DNA from: Nitrospirota bacterium
GTDB lineage: Bacteria; Nitrospirota; Thermodesulfovibrionia; UBA6902; DSMQ01
Reading direction: 5' to 3'
Assembly: GCA_016208965.1 (NCBI GenBank)
Contig: JACQXB010000009.1
Location: 32,683 to 96,682, forward strand
Length of the DNA: 64,000 bases
Part shown: in pieces, positions 25,690-34,778 of the stretch
Layout: each line of letters starts with the position of its first letter
Position numbering within the stretch: position 1 is the first letter of the stretch
Made by a program: the position numbers and the translations under genes
The notes under the pieces: generated by a model
Database searches by the model: none
Told to the model about the DNA's origin: nothing
Seen by the model: the letters and a program-made list of their open reading frames with translations, nothing else

Positions 25690-26094
25690 CTAAAGAAAGT
25701 CTATTGCTTTAACACCTATCTCACGACAAATAACCTTCAAATGATTATCATAATGGAAAACAGATAGTGTATTCTCCTTGGCTATAGAGGCAATCATTAT
25801 GTCAACTGTTGGTATAGTTATTCCTTTTCTTCTCAATAAAAAACCCATTTCATACGCGATAGACCATGTATTTCCAGTCAGCCCATAAAGCGGCAATACC
25901 TCGAGGCGGGACTTTAGTGTCTCGTATTCTTTTTTATCCTTACATCCCTGCAAGAGTTCAAGTATTATAATATTTGTTGTAACAACTCTATCAGAATTCA
26001 GGGCTTCCCTGAGATAGTTCTTTAGTTTCTGATTATCCGATTCTTTAAAACTTACAATCCATGCTGAGGTATCTACAAGCACTTTATCGCTCAT
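25690..26094 (-). CDS. VapC-type PIN-domain toxin
   Basis: 134 residues from ATG 26094 (codons upstream of it lie in the antitoxin gene). PIN domain acidic residues: Asp in VLVDTSAW, Glu in IIILELLQG, Asp in PTVDIMIASIA and the last Asp in HYDNHLKVI. A ribonuclease that cleaves RNA when free. It overlaps the antitoxin by 11 nt. It lies 11 nt upstream of hemH, so the pair sits within the heme gene run. Confidence 0.88.
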   Translation of the reverse strand: MSDKVLVDTSAWIVSFKESDNQKLKNYLREALNSDRVVTTNIIILELLQGCKDKKEYETLKSRLEVLPLYGLTGNTWSIAYEMGFLLRRKGITIPTVDIMIASIAKENTLSVFHYDNHLKVICREIGVKAIDFL

Positions 26095-26290
26095 GTCGCA
26101 TCTTCCTGAGGTCATCAAGTGTAAGATTAAAGCCTTTATAGTTACCTATCAGTCCTTTAAGTTCCTCTCTTTTTTTAAGCCTCAGATATTCGTTAAGAGC
26201 AATAACAATTGCTCCCTTCTTTGTCTTTGATTTGGATATTTCCATAACCTTTTTTAAAATACCATTATCTATATCAAGTGTAGTCTTCAT
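26084..26290 (-). CDS. VapB-type antitoxin (DUF2191-like)
   Basis: 68 residues from ATG 26290 (GGAGGAAG 9 nt upstream). MKTTLDIDNGILKKVMEIS followed by a helix TKKGAIVIALNEYLRLKKRE is the ribbon-helix-helix antitoxin pattern; the C-terminal half (NYKGFNLTLDDLRKMRHER) is the toxin-binding tail. Partner of the overlapping PIN toxin. Confidence 0.85.
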   Translation of the reverse strand: MKTTLDIDNGILKKVMEISKSKTKKGAIVIALNEYLRLKKREELKGLIGNYKGFNLTLDDLRKMRHER

Positions 26291-26381
26291 TATATATACT
26301 TCCTCCATTAATTTTTATTTATAATTTTCTCATTATTCTACATATTTGTCAAGAGAAATTGTATATACCAAAAAGAACGGG

Positions 26382-27446
26382 CTAATCCTGATATGTCTCA
26401 AAGACCCTGTAAAACTCATTCGCTAATTTCTTGAAGGCTTCAAGTACATGCGGGTCAAAATGCTCAGGCATTGTCCTACCGTCACCTTCGGTAATTATCT
26501 TCAAAGCCTCCTCATGAGAGAGGGCACGTTTATATGGACGTGTACTCCTTAAAGCATCATACTGGTCAGCAATGGTATAGATTCTGCCTTCAATTGGTAT
26601 TTCTTCGCCCTTAAGTCCTTTTGGATAGCCTCCACCATCCCATCTTTCATGATGACTTATGGCAATGTGTTCAGACATGTCCATAATCTGAGAAAATGTC
26701 TTACCGCTAAGTATATGGGCTCCTATAATTGTATGTGTCTTTATAAGGGCAAATTCTTCATGGGTAAGTTTCTTTGGTTTAAGGAGTATCTCAGTATGGA
26801 CACCAATCTTACCTATATCGTGCATTGGTGCTGCATAAAAGATGGATTCAACTTTGTCCTCGGGCCATTCTAATTTTTTTGCTAACAGCGAAGCATAATA
26901 GCCCGCCCTTTTAATATGAGAGGCTGTATCCTCATCCTTGTATTCTGCTATCCTTGTAAGTTTGTATATTGTGTCAATATAGCTTTCCTTCAACTGGGCT
27001 GTTTTTTCCTTTACCTGTGCATCAAGCAGTTTATTGTGTTTTTTTAAAAAATCTTCAAACTCCTTAACCTTTAGCAGGTTTCTGGCTCTTACCACAAGCT
27101 CTGCGCCGTCAACAGGCGTTGAAAGAAAATCATTTGCCCCTGTCTTTAAACCCTCAATCTTTGAGTCCCTATCTGCAAGGGCAGTAACCATTACAATAGG
27201 TATATTTTGTGTTTCAGGGTCATTCTTAAGCTTTCTACATGTCTCATAACCATCCATCACAGGCATCATAATATCAAGAAAGATTAAATCAGGAGAGATT
27301 TCTTTTGCTTTTTCTAACGCTTCAATTCCGTTTTTAGCTGTCTCACAGAGATAGTCGTAATTTTTGAGGATAGCACACATCAATTTGAGGTTCATTTCCT
27401 CATCGTCAACTATCAGGATTTTTTGCTTTTTGGTTTTTTCTGGCAT
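26382..27446 (-). CDS. HD-GYP response regulator (cyclic-di-GMP phosphodiesterase, RpfG type)
   Basis: 354 residues. Receiver 1-130 with [10 protein letters not shown], phospho-acceptor in [13 protein letters not shown], Lys-equivalent region FLSTPVD (Lys replaced by Thr, unusual). HD-GYP domain about 160-345 with [30 protein letters not shown] and [18 protein letters not shown]. It hydrolyses cyclic di-GMP. It lies 75 nt after the GAF kinase gene, across a GTGAATA repeat; the two are a likely pair. Confidence 0.93.
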   Translation of the reverse strand: MPEKTKKQKILIVDDEEMNLKLMCAILKNYDYLCETAKNGIEALEKAKEISPDLIFLDIMMPVMDGYETCRKLKNDPETQNIPIVMVTALADRDSKIEGLKTGANDFLSTPVDGAELVVRARNLLKVKEFEDFLKKHNKLLDAQVKEKTAQLKESYIDTIYKLTRIAEYKDEDTASHIKRAGYYASLLAKKLEWPEDKVESIFYAAPMHDIGKIGVHTEILLKPKKLTHEEFALIKTHTIIGAHILSGKTFSQIMDMSEHIAISHHERWDGGGYPKGLKGEEIPIEGRIYTIADQYDALRSTRPYKRALSHEEALKIITEGDGRTMPEHFDPHVLEAFKKLANEFYRVFETYQD

Positions 27447-27463
27447 AATATCTCCTTAATTTA

Positions 27464-27530
27464 GATGTTAGTGAAAAGTGAATAGTTGCTGACGACTATT
27501 CACTAAATACTGTTCACTATTCACTGTCTC
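27464..27530. repeat. GTGAATA/ATTCACT heptamer inverted cluster
   Basis: TTAGTGAAAAGTGAATAG is opposed by CTATTCACTAAATACTGTTC and ACTATTCACTG. It occupies the gap between the kinase and HD-GYP genes, and its last unit contributes the kinase stop region. Confidence 0.7.
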
Positions 27531-28987
27531 ACTGGAATTACAAACACAAACTCACTTCCTTTCCCAACCTCGCTCTCAACCCATATCCTTCCGCCGTGAA
27601 GTTCTACAAATTTTTTACACAGACTAAGCCCAAGCCCTGTACCTTTATATTTCTTTGTCATGGGAGACTCAAGCTGCTGGAATGGTTGAAAGAGTTTTTG
27701 TATATCATTCTCCGGGATGCCTATTCCTGTATCCTCTACCGAAATTTCAATGAAATTTCGGGCAGAAGATAAGAAGTTGAGAAGTTCAGAAGTTAAGATT
27801 TTTTTCTCATCTTCATAACTTCCTATCTTCACATCTTCTATCTTTTTCCCAGCTTCTATCAGTCTTACGCTTACGCGCACGCTGCCTCCATCTGATGTAA
27901 ATTTCAAAGCATTGCTTAAAAGGTTCAATATTATCTGCCTCAGCCTTCTTTGGTCTGCTGTGATATTTACTATATTATCATCAATTTCAAATCTTATCTT
28001 TATCCTGTGTTTGATTACCGCTTCCTTAAGCATTGCAATACTACCTTCAATAGTCTCCCTGAGGTTAAACTCGGACAGTTCGAGTTCCTCTTTCTCTGCT
28101 TCTATTTTACTTAAATCAAGGATGTCGTTAATCAGAGACAGGAGGTGTTTCCCACTAATAATAATATCGTTAAGATATTCTTTCTGTAACTCACTTACGC
28201 TTTCTGCATGACCATCAACCATAAGTTCGGAAAACCCTATTATTGCATTAAGCGGGGTCCTCAATTCATGAGACATGTTTGCGAGAAATTCTGATTTAGC
28301 CCTGTTGGCTGTCTCTGCATGAACCTTTGCAATCTCAAGTTCCTTAGTCCTCTTTTTTACCCTTTTCTCAAGTCCTTCAACAAGCCATCTGTTTTCAATA
28401 GCCGAGGCAACGTGATTGGTAAATATGATAAAGACCCTTGCTGTTTTCTCTGTGAAGAAATCCGTTTTACTGCTATAGAGGTTAAATACACCCATTACCT
28501 CACCGTCAGAATTTATCAGCGGTAAAGCCATTGAAGAGCGATAACCCCTTTTCAATGCCTCATCCCTCCACTGTGCATACGAAGGATTAGTATCTATATT
28601 ATTTATAACTCTTGGTATCTTTGTCTTTATAGCCATGCCTATTGGTCCCATGCCTGTAGGTGAGTCATCCCATGTAATCTTTATGTTTGACAGGTAATCC
28701 TCCTCAAACCCTGATTTGGCAGCAGGTTTTACATCAAAGTTTTTATCATTCATTAACCCAATCCATACCATTTTAATATCAAAGTTTCTGATTACAATAT
28801 TACATATTGCCTCATAGATGTTTTCTGTGGGTGGTACAGCAGAAAGGACATTGGATGAATCAAGAAGAGATAGCAGGTCTTTGCTGTACCTCATTATCTC
28901 ATCTTCTGCATGCTTGCGCTCGGAAACTTCAATGTTCTCTAATGACCCGAGAATTTCTTTTGATTTTTGATTACTGTTTCTTCCCAT
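27521..28987 (-). CDS. Cytoplasmic GAF-domain sensor histidine kinase
   Basis: 488 residues from ATG 28987; a longer frame would run back into hemE. Residues about 45-215 form a GAF domain ([40 protein letters not shown]). HisKA H-box is [20 protein letters not shown]. ATPase motifs: [32 protein letters not shown]. No membrane helix. Between the N and G1 boxes is a repeat-derived insertion ([20 protein letters not shown], from GTTGAGA/CTTCATA units at 27770-27840). It overlaps the end of hemE by 17 nt. Confidence 0.92.
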   Translation of the reverse strand: MGRNSNQKSKEILGSLENIEVSERKHAEDEIMRYSKDLLSLLDSSNVLSAVPPTENIYEAICNIVIRNFDIKMVWIGLMNDKNFDVKPAAKSGFEEDYLSNIKITWDDSPTGMGPIGMAIKTKIPRVINNIDTNPSYAQWRDEALKRGYRSSMALPLINSDGEVMGVFNLYSSKTDFFTEKTARVFIIFTNHVASAIENRWLVEGLEKRVKKRTKELEIAKVHAETANRAKSEFLANMSHELRTPLNAIIGFSELMVDGHAESVSELQKEYLNDIIISGKHLLSLINDILDLSKIEAEKEELELSEFNLRETIEGSIAMLKEAVIKHRIKIRFEIDDNIVNITADQRRLRQIILNLLSNALKFTSDGGSVRVSVRLIEAGKKIEDVKIGSYEDEKKILTSELLNFLSSARNFIEISVEDTGIGIPENDIQKLFQPFQQLESPMTKKYKGTGLGLSLCKKFVELHGGRIWVESEVGKGSEFVFVIPVRQ

Positions 28988-30029
28988 ATTTATGCACTGC
29001 CTCAACCATGGCAATTGCATTCGCCTCAGGAGTCTCAGGAAGAATACCATGTCCGAGGTTAAAGATATGCCCACGGGCAAAGACTGCTCTTAACAAGAGC
29101 TCTTTCACCCTCTTCTCTATCTTATCCCTTGATAAAAACAAAGCGCACGGGTCTAAATTGCCCTGAACTGAAAAATTATTGCCAAGTCTTTTTATAGCTT
29201 CATCTATATTAATTCTCCAGTCAATGCCAATTACATCAGCATTGCATGACTTAATCTCCTCAAGCAGACCCGAACATTCCCCAACGAAATAGATAATGGG
29301 AACACAATTATTTTGGGATTTGGGATTTGGGATTTGGGATTTAATGCCATCTATTACCCTCTTAACATAAGGAAGTGCAAACTCTCTGTAGTCCATTGGC
29401 GAAAGCACACCTGCCCATGTATCAAAGAGTTGTATAGCCTGCGCTCCTGCATCTATCTGAGCCTTAAGATATTTTGTAATTGTTTTCGCAACTTTATCCA
29501 TCAAGGATTTATATAAATCAGGATTCTGAAAAATCATTTTCTTGGTATGAAGGAAGTTTTTTGATGTCCCGCCCTCTATCATATATGTTGCCATTGTAAA
29601 TGGCGCCCCTGAAAAACCGATTAACGGGACTTTTCCGCTGAGTTCGCTGCGTAAAATTCTTATTGTTTCAAGAACAAAATTTAAGGACTCCTCAGGTTGT
29701 GGAATCAGAAGCTTATCAATAGATGCCCGGTCTCTTATGGGTTTTGCAAACACAGGCCCCTTCTTTTCTGAAAACTTGAGTTCCATGCCCATTGCCGCAG
29801 CAGGAATAAGAATATCTGAAAACAAAATTGCCGCATCCACGCCAAGTGCATCTATAGGTTGAATTGTTACCTGTGCTGCAAGTTCAGGAGTCTTGCAAAG
29901 TGTCAGGAAATCAACCCTTTTTCTTATCTTCTGATACTGCTTCAAATATCTCCCTGCCTGCCGCATAATCCAGACAGGTGTGTATGGGACAGGTTCACCA
30001 CGACATGCCTTTAAGAAAATGTCATTCAT
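28971..30029 (-). CDS. hemE: Uroporphyrinogen III decarboxylase
   Basis: 352 residues. Family signatures [19 protein letters not shown] at the start, catalytic Asp region [37 protein letters not shown], and the end [20 protein letters not shown]. Converts uroporphyrinogen to coproporphyrinogen III. A GGGATTT heptamer run (29312-29342) inserts [11 protein letters not shown] near residue 235. Heads the run hemE, kinase, HD-GYP on this strand. Confidence 0.95.
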   Translation of the reverse strand: MNDIFLKACRGEPVPYTPVWIMRQAGRYLKQYQKIRKRVDFLTLCKTPELAAQVTIQPIDALGVDAAILFSDILIPAAAMGMELKFSEKKGPVFAKPIRDRASIDKLLIPQPEESLNFVLETIRILRSELSGKVPLIGFSGAPFTMATYMIEGGTSKNFLHTKKMIFQNPDLYKSLMDKVAKTITKYLKAQIDAGAQAIQLFDTWAGVLSPMDYREFALPYVKRVIDGIKSQIPNPKSQNNCVPIIYFVGECSGLLEEIKSCNADVIGIDWRINIDEAIKRLGNNFSVQGNLDPCALFLSRDKIEKRVKELLLRAVFARGHIFNLGHGILPETPEANAIAMVEAVHKYGKKQ

Positions 30030-30045
30030 TTTGCCCCCATTATTT

Positions 30046-30160
30046 TTGTCCGCAGATTACACAGATTACTCAGATTTTTTTATAAAACCTGTTTAAATTT
30101 ATTGATCTGCAAATATTTTTTAAATTCACAATCTGTGACATCTGTGCAATCTGTGGATTA
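30046..30160. repeat. CCGCAGATT/AATCTGTGG dispersed repeat
   Basis: TCCGCAGATTACACAGATTA and CTCAGATTTTTTT are opposed by ATCTGTGACATCTGTGCAAT and CTGTGGA. A second, close copy frames 47833-47990. Both lie in gaps between radical SAM genes and their upstream neighbours. Confidence 0.75.
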
Positions 30161-31231
30161 ATTCTTTTTTATCATTTTTCGCGGGATATACCCGCAAAAA
30201 GGCTCCTCTTCGAGATAATCGCCATATATTGAATATGCCCTTGCCCTGCATCCTCCGCATACATTTATATACTCGCAGGAACCGCATCTTCCTTTATATT
30301 TCTTGAAATCTCTTAGTTCATTAAATAATTCTGAGTTTTCCCATATGTTTTTAAAAGACTGCTTTTTGAGGTTCCCTGCTGACATGGGAAAATAGCTGCA
30401 TGGTAAAATATTTCCGTCCACATCTATCAATGCAATAAGCTGGCCTGCAATACATCCCTTAGCACCGCCCGTAGAAAACTTCAATGTACGGCACTCAAAT
30501 TTTTCTCCTTTTTCTTTAGATTTCTGCAGCACAATCCTGTAATAATGCGGGGCACAGGTAGGTCTTACAAGCATATCCTTTTCTTCCTTCTCCATCTCGT
30601 AGTGCCACCCAAGTATCTCTTCGTAATCTTCTTTTGATATCAGCTCGTTCATTATATCTTCTCCTCTGCCTGTTGGGACGATCATAAACATATACCATGC
30701 GGTAGCACCGAGTTCTTTTGCGAGTTTATAGACATTAGGTATCTCTTCCCGATTCCGCTTCGTAAATGATGAGTTTATAAGAAATTCAATATTGTGTTTT
30801 TTGAATAATCTTGCGGCGTTTATAGTTCCACTAAATGCACCTTTTTGATTTCTAAAATCATCGTGAACATCTTCTGATGCACCATCAAGGCTCAACGAAA
30901 CAATCCTTATCCCTGACCCTTTAATCTTTTTGCAAATCTCATCATTAACAAGCGTTCCGTTTGTTGCAAGACACATCCTCAGACCTTTATCAGTGCCGTA
31001 TTTTGCTATATCAAAGACATCCTCTCTTAACAAAGGCTCGCCGCCGGAAAGCACTACAACAGGCTTGACGTAAGTTGATATATCGTCTATGATTCTATAT
31101 GCCTCCTCAATGGAAAAATCAGGATGGCCTTTTACTTCCATTTCAGATGCAGAGCGACAGTGGATACATTTTAAATTGCATCGTCTTGTAATCTCCCATG
31201 CAATCCATTTTGGTTCAAATTTTAAGGGCAT
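30158..31231 (-). CDS. Radical SAM/SPASM protein, AhbD-like (heme biosynthesis)
   Basis: 357 residues. The N-terminal [4Fe-4S] motif is CNLKCIHC within [20 protein letters not shown]. Next come [20 protein letters not shown] and [16 protein letters not shown]. The C-terminal SPASM cysteines include [23 protein letters not shown] and FCGY. The sequence is closest in my memory to AhbD/NirJ-type enzymes that decarboxylate porphyrin propionates. Position between hemE and hemW supports a tetrapyrrole role. Which decarboxylation it performs here cannot be told. Confidence 0.75.
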   Translation of the reverse strand: MPLKFEPKWIAWEITRRCNLKCIHCRSASEMEVKGHPDFSIEEAYRIIDDISTYVKPVVVLSGGEPLLREDVFDIAKYGTDKGLRMCLATNGTLVNDEICKKIKGSGIRIVSLSLDGASEDVHDDFRNQKGAFSGTINAARLFKKHNIEFLINSSFTKRNREEIPNVYKLAKELGATAWYMFMIVPTGRGEDIMNELISKEDYEEILGWHYEMEKEEKDMLVRPTCAPHYYRIVLQKSKEKGEKFECRTLKFSTGGAKGCIAGQLIALIDVDGNILPCSYFPMSAGNLKKQSFKNIWENSELFNELRDFKKYKGRCGSCEYINVCGGCRARAYSIYGDYLEEEPFCGYIPRKMIKKN

Positions 31232-31287
31232 GCTATTATTTTAACATTATTTTACTAACCAATTTTAATAATAAGGTTTTTTTATGC

Positions 31288-32748
31288 TTACATAAATTTC
31301 CTAAAAACCTCATTAGAAAGCAAAAGCCCTTTTCTGGTAAGTCTTAAGTAAATATCTGTTTTATCTGAAAATCCCTCTCGCCACCTTTCGACTCCCCTAT
31401 ATCCCCCCTTAGTAAGGGGGGAATTAAAGGGAGGTAATAGAGGATTAATTTCTACCAATCCTGCATCCTGAAGCTCCCTTAGCTCTTCATGATAAAGTGT
31501 CAGTATATCCTTCCCATAGGATTTTTGAAAAGCCTTTAAATTTATCCCTTCTGTCTTTCTCAATCCAAGAAAGATAGCCTCTGATGCAGCCTTATCTTCT
31601 GTAATTTCTTCAGAACTTTTTACCGGGCTCTTGTTTGCTGAAATCAAATTTATGTAGTCATCAAGAATAGCGGTATTATGATACCTCTTTCCATTTACCC
31701 CGTTAGAAAGACCTTTTCTCGCGGGGTTTATAAAAGAATGTGCCCCTAAACCAACTCCATAATATTCTCCCCTATCCCAGTAATTAAGGTTATGCTTGCA
31801 AAAATAATCAGGCATTGCAAAATTGGATATTTCGTAATGGATAAAACCTTCTGCAGTTAGATAATCAATTGCGTAATCATACATTTCAATGATTTTATTT
31901 TCTTCCGCAAATCCCCCCTCCCCCCCCTTTACTAAAGGGGGGGATATATTGTATCCCCCTTTGAAAAAGGGGGACAGAGGGGGATTTTGCCAAAGAGGGC
32001 AACACACCCCATAATCCCCTCTTAATAGAGGGGAAGAATTTCCCCCTTTGGAAAAGGGGAATGAAGGGGGATTTTTTGCCATATACTCATAAAGCAGTGT
32101 CCCTTCCTCTACTGTAAGTTCATATGTTGAAATATGCCTTGGTTTTAGGCTTACTGCCTTTTCAAGAGTCCTTCTCCAACTATCAATACTCTGCCCCGGG
32201 ATACCGTAGATCAGGTCAATCCCGATATTCTCAAAACCTGTTTCCTTTGCAAGATAAACTGTCTGTTCAGCATCTTTTGAGGAATGGAGCCTACCAAGAA
32301 AATCAAGCTCATTATCATTAAAGGATTGGACACCTATGCTGATTCTGTTTATACCAGAGTATCGTATTGCTCGCAATTTTTCTTTGCTTACCGTACCGGG
32401 ATTTGCCTCAATTGTTGCCTCACCCCCCTCTCGCCCCCCCTTGCTAAGTGGGGGATGAGGGGGTGCAAAACGAAGATGATTAAAAATGTGAGCAATTAAA
32501 TCCGTCAAAGCCTTAGTTGAAAGTGCAGTTGGAGTTCCGCCGCCTATGTATAGACTTGAAACTCTCCCCCTCGCTTGAGGGAGGGGGATGGGGGAGGGGT
32601 AATGTTCATTTGAGATATTTAGAATCTCTTTTTTCAGAGCTTCAATATAAGAACTTTCTTTCTCCGGGCTATAAATTCCTGAAACAAAGTCGCAGTAAAT
32701 ACACCTTTTCAGACAAAAGGGAATGTGGACATAAAGGGAAAGTGCCAT
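31288..32748 (-). CDS. hemW: HemW-like radical SAM protein with four repeat insertions
   Basis: 486 residues; relatives are about 370-400. The N-terminus LSLYVHIPFCLKRCIYCDF has the CxxxCxxC cluster and the CDF ending typical of HemW (heme chaperone) rather than CPDH HemN. Next come LYIGGGTPT, NRISIGVQSFND and IDLIYGIPGQ. Insertions from repeats: HYPSPIPLPQARGRV (about 49-63), APPHPPLSKGGREGG (about 95-109), a 55-residue run NPPSFPFSKGG...VKGGEGGF (about 230-285) and LLPPFNSPLTKGGYRGVERW near the C-terminus. All keep the frame open. Confidence 0.88.
   Translation of the reverse strand: MALSLYVHIPFCLKRCIYCDFVSGIYSPEKESSYIEALKKEILNISNEHYPSPIPLPQARGRVSSLYIGGGTPTALSTKALTDLIAHIFNHLRFAPPHPPLSKGGREGGEATIEANPGTVSKEKLRAIRYSGINRISIGVQSFNDNELDFLGRLHSSKDAEQTVYLAKETGFENIGIDLIYGIPGQSIDSWRRTLEKAVSLKPRHISTYELTVEEGTLLYEYMAKNPPSFPFSKGGNSSPLLRGDYGVCCPLWQNPPLSPFFKGGYNISPPLVKGGEGGFAEENKIIEMYDYAIDYLTAEGFIHYEISNFAMPDYFCKHNLNYWDRGEYYGVGLGAHSFINPARKGLSNGVNGKRYHNTAILDDYINLISANKSPVKSSEEITEDKAASEAIFLGLRKTEGINLKAFQKSYGKDILTLYHEELRELQDAGLVEINPLLPPFNSPLTKGGYRGVERWREGFSDKTDIYLRLTRKGLLLSNEVFRKFM
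31905..32085. repeat. Nested palindromic repeat array inside hemW
   Basis: Four consecutive palindromic units around CCCCCCTTTACTAAAGGGGG, CCCCCTTTGAAAAAGGGGG, CCCCTCTTAATAGAGGGG and CCCCCTTTGGAAAAGGGG, each separated by AAATCCCCC-type or GGGGATTTT flanks. It is the largest single insertion of this family in the window and adds about 55 in-frame codons. Confidence 0.85.
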
Positions 32749-32995
32749 AAGTTATTTTAACCCAAATTACGCAAACCTCGCTACAATCATTGCGAGGAGC
32801 GAAGATTCCTCCCCCGAATTAATGGACACCAAGAAGAGTTTGTATAATAAAGGGAGGAGGTACAAAAATGGGGGAAGGAAGACAGTGAACGGGGCAAGGT
32901 CAGCCGAGCCTCAAAATTTTAAGCATTTATAGCTGGAATTACACAAAAAGAAAAACTCTTGTAATCTACTCTGCAACAAGCTCTGCAACAACTTC
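32749..32995. other. Non-coding spacer with possible IS scar
   Basis: No gene recognised. CATTGCGAGGAGCGAAGATT is a dispersed-repeat piece (relative at 51245-51375). ATGGACACC followed by TATAATAAAGGGAGGAGG and a six-codon ATG frame resembles the left end of an IS3-like element cut off at once. CACAAAAAGAAAAACTC (32942-32958) recurs at 33729, 34387 and 37790. Confidence 0.35.
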
Positions 32996-33024
32996 TTGAC
33001 TATACACCACTTTTGTTTTACAAT
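32996..33024 (+). promoter_or_regulatory. Sigma-70-type promoter of the AbrB/PIN pair
   Basis: TTGACT (32996-33001), 17-nt spacer, TACAAT (33019-33024), 30 nt before ATG 33055, with AAAGGGAG as ribosome site. Confidence 0.6.
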
Positions 33025-33054
33025 TTTGCTATCGATAAGAAAAAAGGGAGATAA

Positions 33055-33261
33055 ATGGCAACAACTACAATATCACCAAAATATCAGGTAGTAATACCGA
33101 AAGATGTTCGAGAGATGCTTCATCTCAAAAGCGGCCAGAAACTGACTGTCGTTGTGAAGGGAGGGGTAGTTCACCTGATTCCTGTAAAACCTCTGAATGC
33201 ATTCAAAGGCTTTTTAAAAGGCATGGATACAACGGACATAAGAGAGGATGAGGAAAGATAG
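33055..33261 (+). CDS. VapB-type antitoxin, AbrB/SpoVT fold
   Basis: 68 residues. The swapped-hairpin DNA-binding domain ATTTISPKYQVVIPKDVREM is followed by GQKLTVVVKGGVVHLIPVKP and a flexible toxin-binding tail (FKGFLKGMDTTDIREDEER). The stop TAG shares its last base with the toxin GTG start. Autorepressor and neutraliser of the next gene. Confidence 0.9.
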   Translation: MATTTISPKYQVVIPKDVREMLHLKSGQKLTVVVKGGVVHLIPVKPLNAFKGFLKGMDTTDIREDEER

Positions 33262-33629
33262 TGTTTGTGATAGATTCATCTGGATGGGTTGAATTTTTTA
33301 CAGACGGCCGTTTCTCTGCACAATACTCCAAATATTTCAAAGACACCACAAAAATCATAACGCCTTCCATTGTGCTTTATGAAGTTTATAAAAAAGTAAA
33401 AAAGGAATGGACAGAAGAAGATGCCTTGCTCACAGTGTCTTTAATGAACAAAACAACAATTATTTCGCTTAATGAGAGCCTTGCCCTTTTGGCTGCAGAT
33501 TTGAGTCTTAAATATGCTTTGCCAATGGCTGATGCAATTGTTTATGCAACTGCATTAGAAAACAACTGTATTGTAATAACCAGTGATGCACACTTTAAAG
33601 GTCTTGATAAGGTAGTGCTTGTTTTGTAA
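33261..33629 (+). CDS. VapC-type PIN-domain toxin
   Basis: 122 residues, GTG start overlapping the antitoxin stop by one base. Acidic PIN residues: Asp in FVIDSSGWVEF, Glu in PSIVLYEVYKK, Asp in LPMADAIVYATA and Asp in VITSDAHFKGL. Intact, with a near-full-length family match, so the pair is probably functional. Confidence 0.9.
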   Translation: MFVIDSSGWVEFFTDGRFSAQYSKYFKDTTKIITPSIVLYEVYKKVKKEWTEEDALLTVSLMNKTTIISLNESLALLAADLSLKYALPMADAIVYATALENNCIVITSDAHFKGLDKVVLVL

Positions 33630-33699
33630 AAGTTAGGAAACCGAAAAGGCACCTGATTTATTTCTCTCCCACAAAGAACACGGAATCAGGGAAAATTTA

Positions 33700-33803
33700 T
33701 CTCACTCGTTGACCGCATGATTGAACTGCACAAAAAGAAAAACTCCCTTCCACCCTTAGCGGAAAGAGGAAGAGGCATAAAAAATAATCTACATTCTCTT
33801 TAA
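33700..33803 (+). pseudogene. Type IIG restriction-modification C-terminal fragment, copy 1
   Basis: Frame with SLVDRMIELHKKKNSLPP to stop TAA 33801. The LVDRMxELHKK element is typical of the C-terminal helical end of Type IIG/Eco57I-like restriction-methylase enzymes. Only this element remains; the sequence after NSLPP is unlike the family. Confidence 0.5.
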
Positions 33804-33844
33804 AGCCTTTTTAAATAACTCGTCTAATTTTTTGTTTTCTTCTG
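33700..33844. repeat. 145-bp direct repeat, copy 1
   Basis: Matches 37761-37905 without gaps, differing at only two positions near the right end (TTGTTTTCTT against TTGCTCTCTT). Copy 1 carries the end of a decayed restriction-modification frame on the plus strand and, on the minus strand, the last 20 or so codons of the 65-residue protein at 37850-38047. Confidence 0.9.
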
Positions 33845-34013
33845 AGTAGTACAAGTAGGGTCTGGTCTTTAATTTTGCTTTTTTCAAATCGCGCTGAAGA
33901 ATTCTTGATAGAGGTAAAAGGAAGATAATTGTCTATGACTCGTAGAGAAGACAAATAATTTTAAAGGAAGATTCAGGTAGAATAAAGCCAAAGCATGAAT
34001 AGGTGGTGAGATT

Positions 34014-34235
34014 TTGAGAACAAGTGAGGCAACAGCAGAAGTTTTTTTTACAGCATTTAAAACACTTAAGAACAAGGGAAAAGAGGCTTTTCTTGAAAAA
34101 GTTATAAGTAACCACGAGCTACGAGAAGACCTTTTTGATATAGTCCTAATTGAAGAAGCAAAGAAGGCAAAGGGTAAACCAGTCTATGCCAGAGAGTATT
34201 TTACAAAACGTCGCAAGGCAAGGAACGTTGCTTGA
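34014..34235 (+). CDS. Probable antitoxin of a decayed RelE/ParE pair
   Basis: 73 residues, TTG start with AGGTGGTGAG 4 nt upstream. All-helical: TSEATAEVFFTAFKTLKNKG, HELREDLFDIVLIEEAKKAK, ending in a basic tail EYFTKRRKARNVA. This fits RelB-like antitoxins with TSEAT-type N-termini. It overlaps the truncated toxin by 4 nt. The antitoxin looks intact although its toxin is broken. Confidence 0.65.
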   Translation: MRTSEATAEVFFTAFKTLKNKGKEAFLEKVISNHELREDLFDIVLIEEAKKAKGKPVYAREYFTKRRKARNVA

Positions 34236-34432
34236 GTCTTTATGATGTCAAACTAATGCCACAAGCTCAGAAAGACCTTGATGGGTTTTCTGGTAAATTA
34301 TTATCACGATTTGAAGAAATAATTCTGGGCTTATATGATAAACCGAGACCGCATAATTCCAAGAAACTTAGCGGTGTTGGCTCAAGAAAAAGAAAAACTC
34401 CCTTTCTCCTTCGGCAGAAAGAGAAAAGATAG
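34232..34432 (+). pseudogene. Truncated RelE/ParE-type toxin
   Basis: TTG start overlapping the antitoxin stop. The toxin reads VKLMPQAQKDLDGFSGKLLS then LYDKPRPHNSKKLSGVG, a normal RelE/ParE N-terminal two-thirds. Where families continue with YRIRVGDYRILY the sequence switches at about 34380 to SRKRK from the AAAAAGAAAAACTC junction and terminates at 34432. The catalytic C-terminus is missing. Confidence 0.7.
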
Positions 34433-34494
34433 AACGTGAGATTGCAGTTACTGATGAGAAGATAGACGAAATTGTCTATAATCTTTATGGATAA
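34384..34494 (+). pseudogene. Type IIG restriction-modification C-terminal fragment, extreme tail
   Basis: In a second frame over the end of the broken toxin: KKKKNSLSPSAEREKIEREI followed by AVTDEKIDEIVYNLYG and TAA 34492-34494. The IDxxVYxLYG ending is the hallmark C-terminus of Type IIG enzymes. Joined to the fragment at 37748 (LVDRMIELHKKKNSL) it would make a continuous normal tail. Confidence 0.6.
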
Positions 34495-34539
34495 CCCCCT
34501 TTCCATTTTATGTTATAATCAATCAAAGGGAGGCATCCA

Positions 34540-34665
34540 ATGGAGATATCGGGCAAGATGCCTAAAAAAATAACCGAGCATATTGGAAAGGCAAAATTAG
34601 ACATTCCCCGCGAAAAGATAACCGAATTCTGTCAGAAGCACCATATACGCAGGCTTTCACTTTGA
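34540..34665 (+). pseudogene. Truncated MNT-type nucleotidyltransferase
   Basis: ATG 34540 with AAAGGGAGG upstream and a TATAAT-like box at 34513. The frame reads IPREKITEFCQKHHIRRLSL then stops. Family members continue with FGSVLRDDF, the catalytic GS motif, which is exactly what is lost. Downstream bases to 34760 show no readable continuation. Confidence 0.6.
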
Positions 34666-34778
34666 GGAGAAGAAGATAATAGAAAAGGGTGATTTTTGGT
34701 AACATCAGAGGAATGCGTGGCCTTGACCTTTACCTACAACCTCGGATATATTTTAAGAATTAAAGGGGGGCTATCCCG

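Noticed and set aside
28988-29080. Longer start for the GAF kinase (31 extra codons)
   Set aside because: The extension lies wholly inside hemE in another frame and has no ribosome site; ATG 28987 fits the domain layout.
32820-32900. Possible IS3-like transposon end with six-codon frame
   Set aside because: Only a ribosome-site-like stretch and ATGGACACC resemble an IS; no inverted repeat partner or transposase piece follows. Kept only as a note in the spacer entry.
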